Shown: positions 1 to 6,384 of the stretch, piece after piece
Layout of the letters: every line of letters begins with the position of its first letter
Numbering within the stretch: position 1 is the stretch's first letter
NCBI GenBank assembly: GCA_025449475.1
Contig: JANWJM010000087.1
Span: 1 to 6,806, forward strand
Direction of reading: 5' to 3'
From: Thermoactinomycetaceae bacterium
GTDB lineage: Bacteria > Bacillota > Bacilli > Thermoactinomycetales > Thermoactinomycetaceae
Length of the DNA: 6,806 nucleotides
Program-made: the position numbers and the translations under genes
Notes under the pieces: generated by a model
The model's database searches: none
What the model was told of the DNA's origin: nothing
What the model saw: only the letters and a program-made list of their open reading frames with translations

Positions 1-15
1 CCATGTAGTCATCAC

Positions 16-32
16 GTCTCTCTTGTAGAGAC
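16..32 (+). other. Small hairpin upstream of the left-edge terminator
   Basis: GTCTCT (16-21) and AGAGAC (27-32) are perfect 6-base inverted arms around a 5-base loop. The hairpin lies immediately before the terminator hairpin at 34-52 and has no T-run of its own. It is probably part of the 3' end of a plus-strand transcript entering from outside the window. Its function is not determinable here. Confidence 0.35.
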
Positions 33-33
33 A

Positions 34-60
34 ACGGGAGGTTATCTCCCGTCTTTTTTA
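34..60 (+). terminator. Intrinsic terminator of a convergent plus-strand gene
   Basis: The arms ACGGGAG (34-40) and CTCCCGT (46-52) are perfect complements around a 5-base loop and are followed by CTTTTTTA. This is a textbook Rho-independent terminator for plus-strand transcription. Read on the minus strand, no T-run follows the stem, so it does not obviously serve the glycerate kinase gene. It most likely ends a gene lying left of base 1 and convergent with the operon. Bases 61-164, between this terminator and the kinase stop codon, hold no gene that I can support. Confidence 0.8.
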
Positions 61-164
61 TTGTAGCAAAAGCAGAATTTTTTGGCAAGTTCTATGAAGG
101 AATCATCCTTGTGAATATGTGAAACATGTTTTTTGCAACGTCTGATCATCGAATCGGTATATTC

Positions 165-1283
165 TTATGCGCTGATAAGCCGAGCAAGGTCTCGTGCCGT
201 TTCAAATACCAATTGTTCAGCATCTTCCATTGCTTGCTCCAAGGTCATCGGTCGGCGAATAATGGAATGAAGACTTACAAAATACTCATATAGTCGTTCA
301 TAGCCGTCTGCAATACTCCCCGAGAGCAAAAGAGCTTTTACACCGTATTTTTGAGCCAACTTAGCCACATAAATGGGCAGTTTGCCATAATAGGTTTGAG
401 AATCGGTTTTTCCTTCTCCCGTAATAACCCAATCAGCGGTAGCCATTTTCTTTTCCAAACCGACGGTGTCTGAAATGAGTTTAGCTCCATTCATCATTTT
501 CGCCCCAATGGCAAGAAAAGCAAAGCCCAAGCCTCCAGCAGCCCCTGCACCAGGCTGATGTTGAAGCGATTTTCCAAGGCTCTTTTCAATACAATGCGCA
601 TAGTTTCTCATCCCATTTTCCAAGAAATCAATTTGTTGTTTGGTTGCTCCTTTTTGAGGACCGAAGAAAACGGTGCATCCATTCTCTCCACAAAGAGGGT
701 TGGTTACATCATTGGCAATTAAGATCTCACTTTGAAACAATCGTGGATCGATCGTATCAAAATTTGCCTCCACAACTTGAGATAATGAAGCCGCTGTTGG
801 TTGGACAGGCTCTTCATTACCATCCAAGAACAGCGTCCCCAATGCTTGGAGCATCCCTAAACCTCCATCATTGATCGCACTGCCTCCCAAACCAATAATA
901 AAGCGGCGATATCCTTGATCAAGAGCCATACGAATCGCTTCTCCAACCCCATACGAGCTGGTATTTACAGGATTTCTTTGCTCGACAGGGACCATTGATA
1001 AGCCTACGATATTTGCGATTTCAATTACAATTGTGTTTGGTCTAATCATTCCATATTGAGTCGCTACAGGCTGTAGCAGCGGTCCATGTACATGGATGTC
1101 CTTAACTTGCCCACCAGTCGCATCGACTATCGCATCCAGAGTCCCTTCGCCTCCATCCGCCATCGGGACTACTGTCACTTGGGCTTTTTCAATTTCAGCA
1201 ATCAGACCTTTTTTAATGGCGTTGCAAACCTCTTTAGATGAAAGACTTCCTTTAAATGAATCAGATGCAACAACAATATGCAT
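165..1283 (-). CDS. Glycerate 2-kinase (GarK/GlxK family)
   Basis: This is a full-length 372-residue member of the bacterial glycerate kinase family typified by E. coli GarK and GlxK. That family phosphorylates D-glycerate with ATP to 2-phosphoglycerate in the cytosol. Visible family signatures, in order: N-terminal SDSFKGSLS (residues 7-15), MADGGEGT (41-48), GLGGSAINDGG (131-141), NDVTNPLCGENG (191-202), FGPQKGA (207-213), PGAGAAGGLG (244-253) and TGEGKTDSQT (288-297) with GKLP following. The ATG at 1283 has an AGAAGG ribosome site (1291-1296) seven bases upstream. It is the last gene of the minus-strand series, 152 bases after the alcohol dehydrogenase. The family assignment is firm. The role as the exit step to lower glycolysis for an aldehyde-derived glycerate is inferred from the aldehyde dehydrogenase and aldolase-like genes beside it. 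Which of the garK/glxK names applies cannot be decided, so no symbol is given. Confidence 0.93.
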   Translation of the reverse strand: MHIVVASDSFKGSLSSKEVCNAIKKGLIAEIEKAQVTVVPMADGGEGTLDAIVDATGGQVKDIHVHGPLLQPVATQYGMIRPNTIVIEIANIVGLSMVPVEQRNPVNTSSYGVGEAIRMALDQGYRRFIIGLGGSAINDGGLGMLQALGTLFLDGNEEPVQPTAASLSQVVEANFDTIDPRLFQSEILIANDVTNPLCGENGCTVFFGPQKGATKQQIDFLENGMRNYAHCIEKSLGKSLQHQPGAGAAGGLGFAFLAIGAKMMNGAKLISDTVGLEKKMATADWVITGEGKTDSQTYYGKLPIYVAKLAQKYGVKALLLSGSIADGYERLYEYFVSLHSIIRRPMTLEQAMEDAEQLVFETARDLARLISA

Positions 1284-1290
1284 AGCTGAA

Positions 1291-1296
1291 CCTTCT
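1291..1296 (-). promoter_or_regulatory. Ribosome binding site of the glycerate kinase gene
   Basis: AGAAGG on the minus strand, seven bases before the ATG at 1283. It supports that start codon and shows that the gene is set up for independent translation initiation rather than coupling to the upstream gene. Confidence 0.7.
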
Positions 1297-1325
1297 TTTT
1301 TACATTCAATGTCAAAAGCACAATC

Positions 1326-1348
1326 ACAAATATACTATCATCATTTGT
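1326..1348. repeat. Short inverted repeat in the kinase leader
   Basis: ACAAAT (1326-1331) and ATTTGT (1343-1348) are perfect 6-base inverted arms with an 11-base AT-rich spacer, in the gap between the alcohol dehydrogenase and glycerate kinase genes. It could be a regulator site or chance in AT-rich DNA. It lacks the central CG typical of LacI-family operators, so I do not assign it to the local repressor. Confidence 0.2.
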
Positions 1349-1358
1349 TAAAAATGAG

Positions 1359-1364
1359 TATAAT
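1359..1364 (+). promoter_or_regulatory. Possible plus-strand -10 element (TATAAT)
   Basis: A perfect TATAAT occurs on the plus strand about 30 bases before the plus-strand terminator hairpin at 1389-1437. The best -35 candidate, CTATCA at 1335-1340 with an 18-base spacer, matches consensus in only three of six positions. In such AT-rich sequence a chance TATAAT is plausible. It is recorded because it would explain the orientation of the terminator beside it. Confidence 0.2.
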
Positions 1365-1388
1365 CTATATTATCCAATGAAGCATTTG

Positions 1389-1437
1389 GACTTCTTATTG
1401 ATCTCGTTTGGCGAAGATCAATAAGAAGTCATTTTTT
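1389..1437 (+). terminator. Strong hairpin with T-tract on the plus strand
   Basis: GACTTCTTATTGATC (1389-1403) and its exact reverse complement (1416-1430) form a perfect 15-bp stem. The loop can close further through TCG/CGA with one bulged A. On the plus strand the stem is followed by ATTTTTTA, the form of an intrinsic terminator. On the minus strand, the direction of all surrounding genes, the stem starts five bases after the alcohol dehydrogenase stop codon but is followed by CCAAATGC rather than a T-run. For the operon it is therefore more likely a 3'-end stabilising or partial-attenuation structure than an efficient terminator. It may alternatively block antisense transcription. Confidence 0.7.
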
Positions 1438-2623
1438 ACTCCTCATCATACGCCTTTTGATAGAGCTGAATCGCATCTTCAACCGATGTATGACGCGGAT
1501 TATCATGTGTTGCAGCTTCTTTTACGGCATCTTCAGCCAAACGTGGGAAACGCTCAGGATCAATATTGTACGACTTGAGTAATGGAATCTCTAGATCTTT
1601 CACCAATCGTTTGACAGCAGATACCGCTTTTTCTGCAGCATCCATCGGTGATAACCCTTTAATGTCTTCACCAAATGCAACTGCAATATCGGCAAAGCGA
1701 TCCGGACAACACATCAAATTATACTCCATGATATGTGGCAACAAAATCGCATTTGCTACACCGTGCGGCACATCGTAATGTCCTCCCAAAGGATGAGCCA
1801 TACCATGACAAGTTCCTAGACCGATTTGCGGGAAGGCCATTCCTGCCATCGTACTTCCAATCATCATTTTTTCACGCGCATCATAGTTATTCCCTTGAAC
1901 ATAGGCTTGACGCAAATTTTTCGCAATCAGTTGAATCGCTTTTAGAGCAAGTGTGTCTGTAATGGGTGAAAAACCTGCAACCGCAGCTTTGGATGTGTAT
2001 GCTTCAACCGCATGTGTTAATGCATCTACTCCTGTAGCAGCCGTAATGGCGGGGGGAAGATTCAACGTAAGTACTGGATCAACCAATGCTACCTTAGCTG
2101 CCATCAATGGGCTACCAATACTTGACTTCCAATTTCTTTTCTCATCCGTGATCACAGACCACTGAGTCACTTCACTACCTGTTCCACTCGTTGTGGGAAT
2201 GGTAATCACAGGCGCTCCCGGATTTTTAAACTCTTTTCCTCCGAGTTCACTATTATCATATTCAATGATATCTCCATCGTTATGAATCATAATGGCGATT
2301 GCTTTCGCTGCATCAATCGAACTTCCTCCTCCTACCGCAACCACGGAATCACATGCTTCAGACTTAAACAAATCGATTCCTTTGTTGACAATCTCCCTAG
2401 GAGGATTTGGTGGAACTTGATCGAAAATCGTATACGCAATCCCTTGCTGTTTGATGGACTCAACAATTCCTTCTAAAAGACCAGCTTGTACAATCCCTTT
2501 ATCTGTCACAACCAGGACATGTTTGGAACCTAGGTTTTCTAATTCTTGACCAATTTGTTTGGAAGCATTTTTGCCAAATACAATTTTAGTACCTACATAA
2601 AATTGAGTCGTTTCAAAAAGCAT
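1436..2623 (-). CDS. Iron-containing (group III) alcohol dehydrogenase
   Basis: A complete group III alcohol dehydrogenase, a cytosolic NAD(P)-dependent enzyme that interconverts primary alcohols and aldehydes with a divalent metal, usually Fe2+. The residue numbers here count from an in-frame ATG at 2632 (398 residues). The nucleotide-binding GGGSSID lies at 101-107. The metal ligands expected by comparison with E. coli FucO are all present: Asp203 and His207 in VDALTH, His276 in CHGMAH, and His290 in VPHG. Asp44 in VTDKG matches the FucO aspartate associated with NAD preference. I place the start at ATG 2623 (395 residues) because AAAAGGAG ends directly against the 2632 ATG but sits nine bases before the 2623 ATG. 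The gene follows the DUF993 gene by 25 bases. The substrate cannot be told from sequence. Reduction of a C2-C3 aldehyde from the neighbouring aldolase, or oxidation of a polyol, are both reasonable. Confidence 0.93.
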   Translation of the reverse strand: MLFETTQFYVGTKIVFGKNASKQIGQELENLGSKHVLVVTDKGIVQAGLLEGIVESIKQQGIAYTIFDQVPPNPPREIVNKGIDLFKSEACDSVVAVGGGSSIDAAKAIAIMIHNDGDIIEYDNSELGGKEFKNPGAPVITIPTTSGTGSEVTQWSVITDEKRNWKSSIGSPLMAAKVALVDPVLTLNLPPAITAATGVDALTHAVEAYTSKAAVAGFSPITDTLALKAIQLIAKNLRQAYVQGNNYDAREKMMIGSTMAGMAFPQIGLGTCHGMAHPLGGHYDVPHGVANAILLPHIMEYNLMCCPDRFADIAVAFGEDIKGLSPMDAAEKAVSAVKRLVKDLEIPLLKSYNIDPERFPRLAEDAVKEAATHDNPRHTSVEDAIQLYQKAYDEE

Positions 2624-2632
2624 CTTGTTCAT

Positions 2633-2640
2633 CTCCTTTT
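2633..2640 (-). promoter_or_regulatory. Ribosome binding site that decides the alcohol dehydrogenase start
   Basis: AAAAGGAG on the minus strand abuts the ATG at 2632 with no spacing but lies nine bases before the in-frame ATG at 2623. The latter is normal spacing, so translation should begin at 2623, three codons into the longest frame. Confidence 0.7.
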
Positions 2641-2648
2641 CATCATGA

Positions 2649-3824
2649 TCATGCGATTGATTGTGTGATTCCGGATAATTCCAACATCAATTTCATTCGG
2701 TGTGTTGCTAACTCAGGATCTGAGAGCAAATTGGCTTGATCAGCGAGTTTAAATAACTCTGACAAATGGATAATGGATCGAGCACTTTCTAATCCTGCAA
2801 CCATCTTGAAGTGAGGTTGATGCCCATTTAGATAGGCCATAAATACAATCCCCGTCTTGTAGTAATAAGTGGGTTTTTTAAAAATATGTCGTGATAATGC
2901 AATGGTCGGTTCCATAATCTGATCATAAAGTTGAAAATCTTTTTGATCCAATGCGCGAATGGCTGCTGCTGCAGCTGGTGCAATCGCATCAAAGATTCCT
3001 AATAGTGCATGACTATATCCATCTTGATCCCCTCGAATCAGGTCATGATAATGAAAATCGTCCCCTGTATACATGCGCACACCTTGTGGCAACAAATTCC
3101 TCATTGTAACCTCTACTTCTGGATCAAGAAGGGATATTTTTATGCCATCTACTTTCTCCGACAGATTGGTGATCAAATCCAAACAAACCTTCATGGCTGC
3201 ATCTTGATCCTTATATCCCCAGTAATTCGGCAGATGTGGATCAAACACTTCACCAAGCCAATGCAATATGACGGGTTTTTTTACGTGCGATAAAACTTTT
3301 TCATATACTTGAAAATAGTCGTCAGGACCTTTGGCACACGCTGCAAGCGCCCGACTCGCCATCAGAATCACTCGCCCTCCATGACTTTCAATAAAATCAC
3401 ATTGTTCGAGATACGCCTCTTCTATATCACGGAGGGTAATATTCTCATAAGAATTCAGCTGATCGGTTCCTGCGCCGCAAGCAATCTCACCCCCCACCGC
3501 TTTTGCTTCACCGATCGATTGGCGAATCAGCTCTTTCGAAGTTTCCCAATCCAAACCCATTCCTCTTTGCGCTGTATCCATTGCCTCCGCAACTGCCAAG
3601 CCCAAAGACCATAAATACCTACGATATTGAAGGGTTCTTTCCCAATCGATCAGTGAAAGACGATTGACACTTTGATCCGAAATAGGATTACAAACAACAT
3701 GTGCAGCTGCATAGACCTTACGACTCTTCAATGGATCTGATGAAATCGGATATGAGCCATTTCCTTTGATGGCATATGGATAAACAGACCCATCAGATCG
3801 CGGTAACATGATTGTTTTCGCCAA
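2649..3824 (-). CDS. DUF993 family protein, class I aldolase-like (DHDPS/NAL fold)
   Basis: A 391-residue protein strongly matching the DUF993 family, annotated generally as dihydrodipicolinate-synthase-like and without an established reaction as far as I know. Family hallmarks include AAHVV (40-44), AEAMDTAQRGMGLDW (79-93), CGAGTDQ (116-122), MASRALAA (155-162), ILHWLGEVFDP (186-196), VDGIKISLLDPEVE (225-238), YTGDDFHYHDLIRGD (252-266) and PTYYYKTGIVF (318-328). GIK around Lys229 resembles the Schiff-base lysine motif of DapA, and TGDD follows Lys229 by 24 residues, the same spacing as K161 to SGDD in E. coli DapA. His188 sits where DapA has its catalytic tyrosine. The start is TTG at 3824, with a perfect AGGAGG six bases upstream; the first ATG (3809) is too far away. 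The gene lies 17 bases after the repressor gene. A lyase role on a sugar-derived substrate is inferred from fold and context. Confidence 0.9.
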   Translation of the reverse strand: MAKTIMLPRSDGSVYPYAIKGNGSYPISSDPLKSRKVYAAAHVVCNPISDQSVNRLSLIDWERTLQYRRYLWSLGLAVAEAMDTAQRGMGLDWETSKELIRQSIGEAKAVGGEIACGAGTDQLNSYENITLRDIEEAYLEQCDFIESHGGRVILMASRALAACAKGPDDYFQVYEKVLSHVKKPVILHWLGEVFDPHLPNYWGYKDQDAAMKVCLDLITNLSEKVDGIKISLLDPEVEVTMRNLLPQGVRMYTGDDFHYHDLIRGDQDGYSHALLGIFDAIAPAAAAAIRALDQKDFQLYDQIMEPTIALSRHIFKKPTYYYKTGIVFMAYLNGHQPHFKMVAGLESARSIIHLSELFKLADQANLLSDPELATHRMKLMLELSGITQSIA

Positions 3825-3830
3825 TGGTAT

Positions 3831-3836
3831 CCTCCT
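3831..3836 (-). promoter_or_regulatory. Perfect Shine-Dalgarno deciding a TTG start
   Basis: AGGAGG on the minus strand, in the 17-base gap after the repressor stop codon. It lies six bases before TTG (3824) and 21 bases before the first in-frame ATG (3809). This supports TTG as the start of the DUF993 gene. Confidence 0.8.
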
Positions 3837-3841
3837 ATTTC

Positions 3842-4870
3842 TTATAAACTTCCACAGGATTTCCTTATGACAAGAGAAGGTTTCAAAACGATTTCTCGTT
3901 TGTGTTGGTTTAACACGCTAGTATCTTCTCTCAATTGTTGTACAATGGTTTCAACAGCAATTTGACCCAGCTCTCCGATTCGACTATCAATGGTCGTTAA
4001 CGGCACTAACGCTAACCGCGAAAATGAAATGTTATCAAAAGAGACAATGGCTAGATCATCGGGAACGCTCCAATTGTAATTATCACAAGCTTCTAACACA
4101 CCTAGTGCAAGAGTATCATTCCCTACAAATAATGCTGTTGGTTTCTCTGGGAGTGACATCAGTTGAACCGCTAGCTGATAACCAACTTGGATGGATGGAT
4201 CTCCGAAGACAACCCAATCGTGATTCTCAGGAATACCAAACTGCTTTAACGCATTTTGATAGCCTAGATAACGATCTTGAAATTGATGGATCCGTTGTGG
4301 ACCACCAATATGTCCAATCTTCTTATGACCCAACCGAATTAAATGCTCAACTGCCATCTTGCCCCCGACAAATCCATCAACAATGACGTGAGATGCTTTC
4401 ACCTCCTTTACATGCCGACTTACCATCAGAAAACGATAATTCTCTTTGATTAACTTATTCAGTTTTCTACTATCATTTGTCGCCGAAGCGAAGATCAAAG
4501 CATCGACTCGATTTCCCAACTCACGTGCAAGTTGTAGTTCACGTTCCGAGTCGCCATGTGTATTTGCAAGGATAATATAATAGCCCTTTTTCGCTGCTGC
4601 GGCTTCGATTGTCTGCATCAAATCCGTATAAAAGGGGTTATTCACTTCAGGGACAAGCAATCCTAGATAACCTGTTTCCTGTTTCGCTAAACTTCGAGCA
4701 ATAATATTTGGTTGAAAGTTTAATTCATCAATCGCTGCCTGAATTTTTTTCTTTGTATTTTCTGAAACGTATGGAATATTGTTTAGATATTTCGAAACCG
4801 TAGAAGCAGATACCCCTGCTTTTCGAGCAACATCACTGATCGTTACACCTGATTTCCGCATCCTCACCAT
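3842..4870 (-). CDS. LacI-family transcriptional repressor
   Basis: A complete 342-residue LacI/GalR regulator. The N-terminal helix-turn-helix runs through TISDVARKAGVSASTVSKYL (10-29). The hinge helix is FQPNIIARSLA (52-62), with the leucine that normally wedges into the operator centre. The rest is a periplasmic-binding-protein-like sensor domain with NNPFY (77-81), VDGFVGG (164-170), GHKKIGHIGG (181-190), FVGNDTLALGVLEA (248-261) and VSFDNI (276-281). The family binds palindromic operators as a dimer, and most members release DNA when a sugar binds. The gene sits inside the catabolic cluster, 28 bases after the aldehyde dehydrogenase and 17 before the DUF993 gene. It therefore probably controls this operon and itself. 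The inducer is unknown. An alternative ATG at 4861 is possible, since neither start has a well-spaced ribosome site, and both keep the DNA-binding domain. No operator was recognised in the window. Confidence 0.93.
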   Translation of the reverse strand: MVRMRKSGVTISDVARKAGVSASTVSKYLNNIPYVSENTKKKIQAAIDELNFQPNIIARSLAKQETGYLGLLVPEVNNPFYTDLMQTIEAAAAKKGYYIILANTHGDSERELQLARELGNRVDALIFASATNDSRKLNKLIKENYRFLMVSRHVKEVKASHVIVDGFVGGKMAVEHLIRLGHKKIGHIGGPQRIHQFQDRYLGYQNALKQFGIPENHDWVVFGDPSIQVGYQLAVQLMSLPEKPTALFVGNDTLALGVLEACDNYNWSVPDDLAIVSFDNISFSRLALVPLTTIDSRIGELGQIAVETIVQQLREDTSVLNQHKREIVLKPSLVIRKSCGSL

Positions 4871-4898
4871 CTCTGATCATTCATATTTCTGACTTACA

Positions 4899-6359
4899 TT
4901 ACCTTTTTTCTGCATGATGAAACTGGATTGTTTTCACTTCCGTAAAGCTTTCAATCCCATGTCGACCCATTTCTCGATCCAACCCACTCGCTTTGTATCC
5001 CCCAAAAGGTAGCTCTGGATAGGCATTTAGATGTCCGTTAATCCAAATGGTTCCCGCACGCACTTTTTTGGCCACGCGAAACGCTCGATCCAGTTCTGTT
5101 GTCCAAATGGATGCTGCCAATCCATACGGTGTATCATTCGCAATCCGAATGGCCTCTTCTTCACTCTTGAAGCGAATCACTGAAAGGACAGGACCGAAAA
5201 TTTCATCTCTTGCAATGGTCATGGAATTATCTACATCCGTAAAAATAGTGGGCTTTACAAAGTAACCAGCATCATATGGTTTGTCCACATGACGCGTACC
5301 ACCAGTTACAAGCTTTGCTCCCTCATCGATTCCAATCTGAATATAATGGAGTACTTTTTCCATGTGTTTTTCATGAATCATGGGACCAATTTTTGTTTCC
5401 GGATCGCTCGGATCACCAATCACCAATTGTTCTGCCTTCTCCACTAACCGTTCTACAAATTCATCGTAAATGTCATCGCTCACCAAAAGCCTTGAGCCCG
5501 CTACACAACATTCTCCTTGCATAAAGCAAATTGCATGTAAGACGCCTTCTGCGGTACGCTCCAAATCCGCTTCTGGAAAGACGATACTAGGCGACTTCCC
5601 TCCGAGCTCTAATGAGACCTTTTTGATATTTCCAGCAGCAGCTTCAAGAATTTTTCGTCCTGTAACCGTCGAGCCTGTAAAGGAAACCTTGTCAACATCA
5701 TCACTGGAAACCAAGGCATTTCCCACAACATTCCCATAACCACTAACGACATTCATCACACCCGGCGGTAAGCCCGCTTCATAAGCAATCGCTGCTAATT
5801 CAAAGGTTGTACTTGATGTAAATTCGGAAGGTTTCACGACGACTGTGTTGCCGGTAGCCAAAGCATAGGGAAGTTTTTGACATAGAATTCCGATCGGGAA
5901 GTTCCATGGCGTAATCAACCCAACAACACCGACAGGCTCCCTTACAACAATCGCACTCAGATTCTGATCTAATAAGTGAGTCTCTCCCACAAGATCTCTT
6001 GTCAATGCAGCTGCATATTCAAAATGATCTGCAGCGCCCATAACATCTCCCCGTGCCAAATCGATCGGCTTACCGACTTCTTCCGATTCAATTTCTGCTA
6101 ACCGATCAAGATTGTTCCGGATCCGTCTGGAGATTTCAAGTAACAAACGACTTCGTTCTTTCGGGCTCCATTCTGGCCATTCACCGTGAAACGCTTCTTT
6201 CGCTGCTTCGATCGCTTGTTCCATTTCTTGAGCGGTTCCATTGGGGTATTTCGCAATAAGCTCACCATTTGCTGGATGATGTCTTAAAATCGCTGTATCC
6301 TCTTTTGCTTTTACCCATTTTCCATTAATAAAGTGATCGTAAACTCTTACCTTACCCAT
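4899..6359 (-). CDS. NAD-dependent aldehyde dehydrogenase
   Basis: A full-length ALDH-superfamily enzyme that oxidises an aldehyde to the carboxylic acid in the cytosol. With residues counted from a TTG at 6368 (489 residues), all key elements are present. TPWNFP has the oxyanion Asn156. VVKPSE has Lys179 and Glu182, the glutamate associated with NAD preference. FTGST is at 230-234 and ELGGK at 254-258, with general-base Glu254. The catalytic cysteine is Cys288 in GECCVAGSR. EIFGPV at 389-394 contributes the ribose-binding glutamate. I prefer the ATG at 6359 (486 residues), because AGAAAGG (6370-6376) is ten bases from it but only one base from the TTG. The gene follows the permease by 25 bases and precedes the repressor by 28. 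The substrate is unknown. Beside a glycerate kinase, glyceraldehyde is an attractive candidate and glycolaldehyde a second, but the protein also resembles broad-range and betaine-aldehyde-type enzymes. Confidence 0.93.
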   Translation of the reverse strand: MGKVRVYDHFINGKWVKAKEDTAILRHHPANGELIAKYPNGTAQEMEQAIEAAKEAFHGEWPEWSPKERSRLLLEISRRIRNNLDRLAEIESEEVGKPIDLARGDVMGAADHFEYAAALTRDLVGETHLLDQNLSAIVVREPVGVVGLITPWNFPIGILCQKLPYALATGNTVVVKPSEFTSSTTFELAAIAYEAGLPPGVMNVVSGYGNVVGNALVSSDDVDKVSFTGSTVTGRKILEAAAGNIKKVSLELGGKSPSIVFPEADLERTAEGVLHAICFMQGECCVAGSRLLVSDDIYDEFVERLVEKAEQLVIGDPSDPETKIGPMIHEKHMEKVLHYIQIGIDEGAKLVTGGTRHVDKPYDAGYFVKPTIFTDVDNSMTIARDEIFGPVLSVIRFKSEEEAIRIANDTPYGLAASIWTTELDRAFRVAKKVRAGTIWINGHLNAYPELPFGGYKASGLDREMGRHGIESFTEVKTIQFHHAEKR

Positions 6360-6369
6360 ATCTCCCAAA

Positions 6370-6376
6370 CCTTTCT
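6370..6376 (-). promoter_or_regulatory. Ribosome binding site that decides the aldehyde dehydrogenase start
   Basis: AGAAAGG on the minus strand, ten bases before ATG 6359 and one base before the in-frame TTG 6368. It is a modest match, but it favours the ATG. GGGAG at 6362-6366 is too close to the ATG (two bases) to serve well. Confidence 0.5.
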
Positions 6377-6384
6377 ATAACGAT

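Noticed and set aside
102..116. AAGGA-N4-TCCTT hairpin downstream of the glycerate kinase stop as its terminator
   Set aside because: Only five base pairs and no T-run on the minus strand; no clear terminator for the kinase gene is visible in the window.
112..135. Weak AT-rich stem around ATGTGAAACAT followed by a T-run on the plus strand, also containing the palindrome AAACATGTTT
   Set aside because: The stem is short, relies on wobble pairs and sits downstream of a much better terminator on the same strand; not convincing as a terminator or an operator.
1310..1315. Perfect TTGACA -35 hexamer on the minus strand upstream of the glycerate kinase gene
   Set aside because: A -10 at normal spacing would fall on GGTTCA within the ribosome site region, which does not match, and transcription would then start at or beyond the ATG at 1283.
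2644..2653. 10-base palindrome CATGATCATG at the DUF993/alcohol dehydrogenase junction
   Set aside because: It overlaps the DUF993 stop codon, lacks a central CG and no promoter is near; likely chance.
3309..3614. 101-codon plus-strand open frame inside the DUF993 gene
   Set aside because: It is antisense to a strongly conserved coding sequence and has no family features; a shadow frame.
4024..4386. 120-codon plus-strand open frame inside the repressor gene
   Set aside because: It lies wholly antisense to a well-supported LacI-family gene, shows no recognisable family motifs and has no clear ribosome site.
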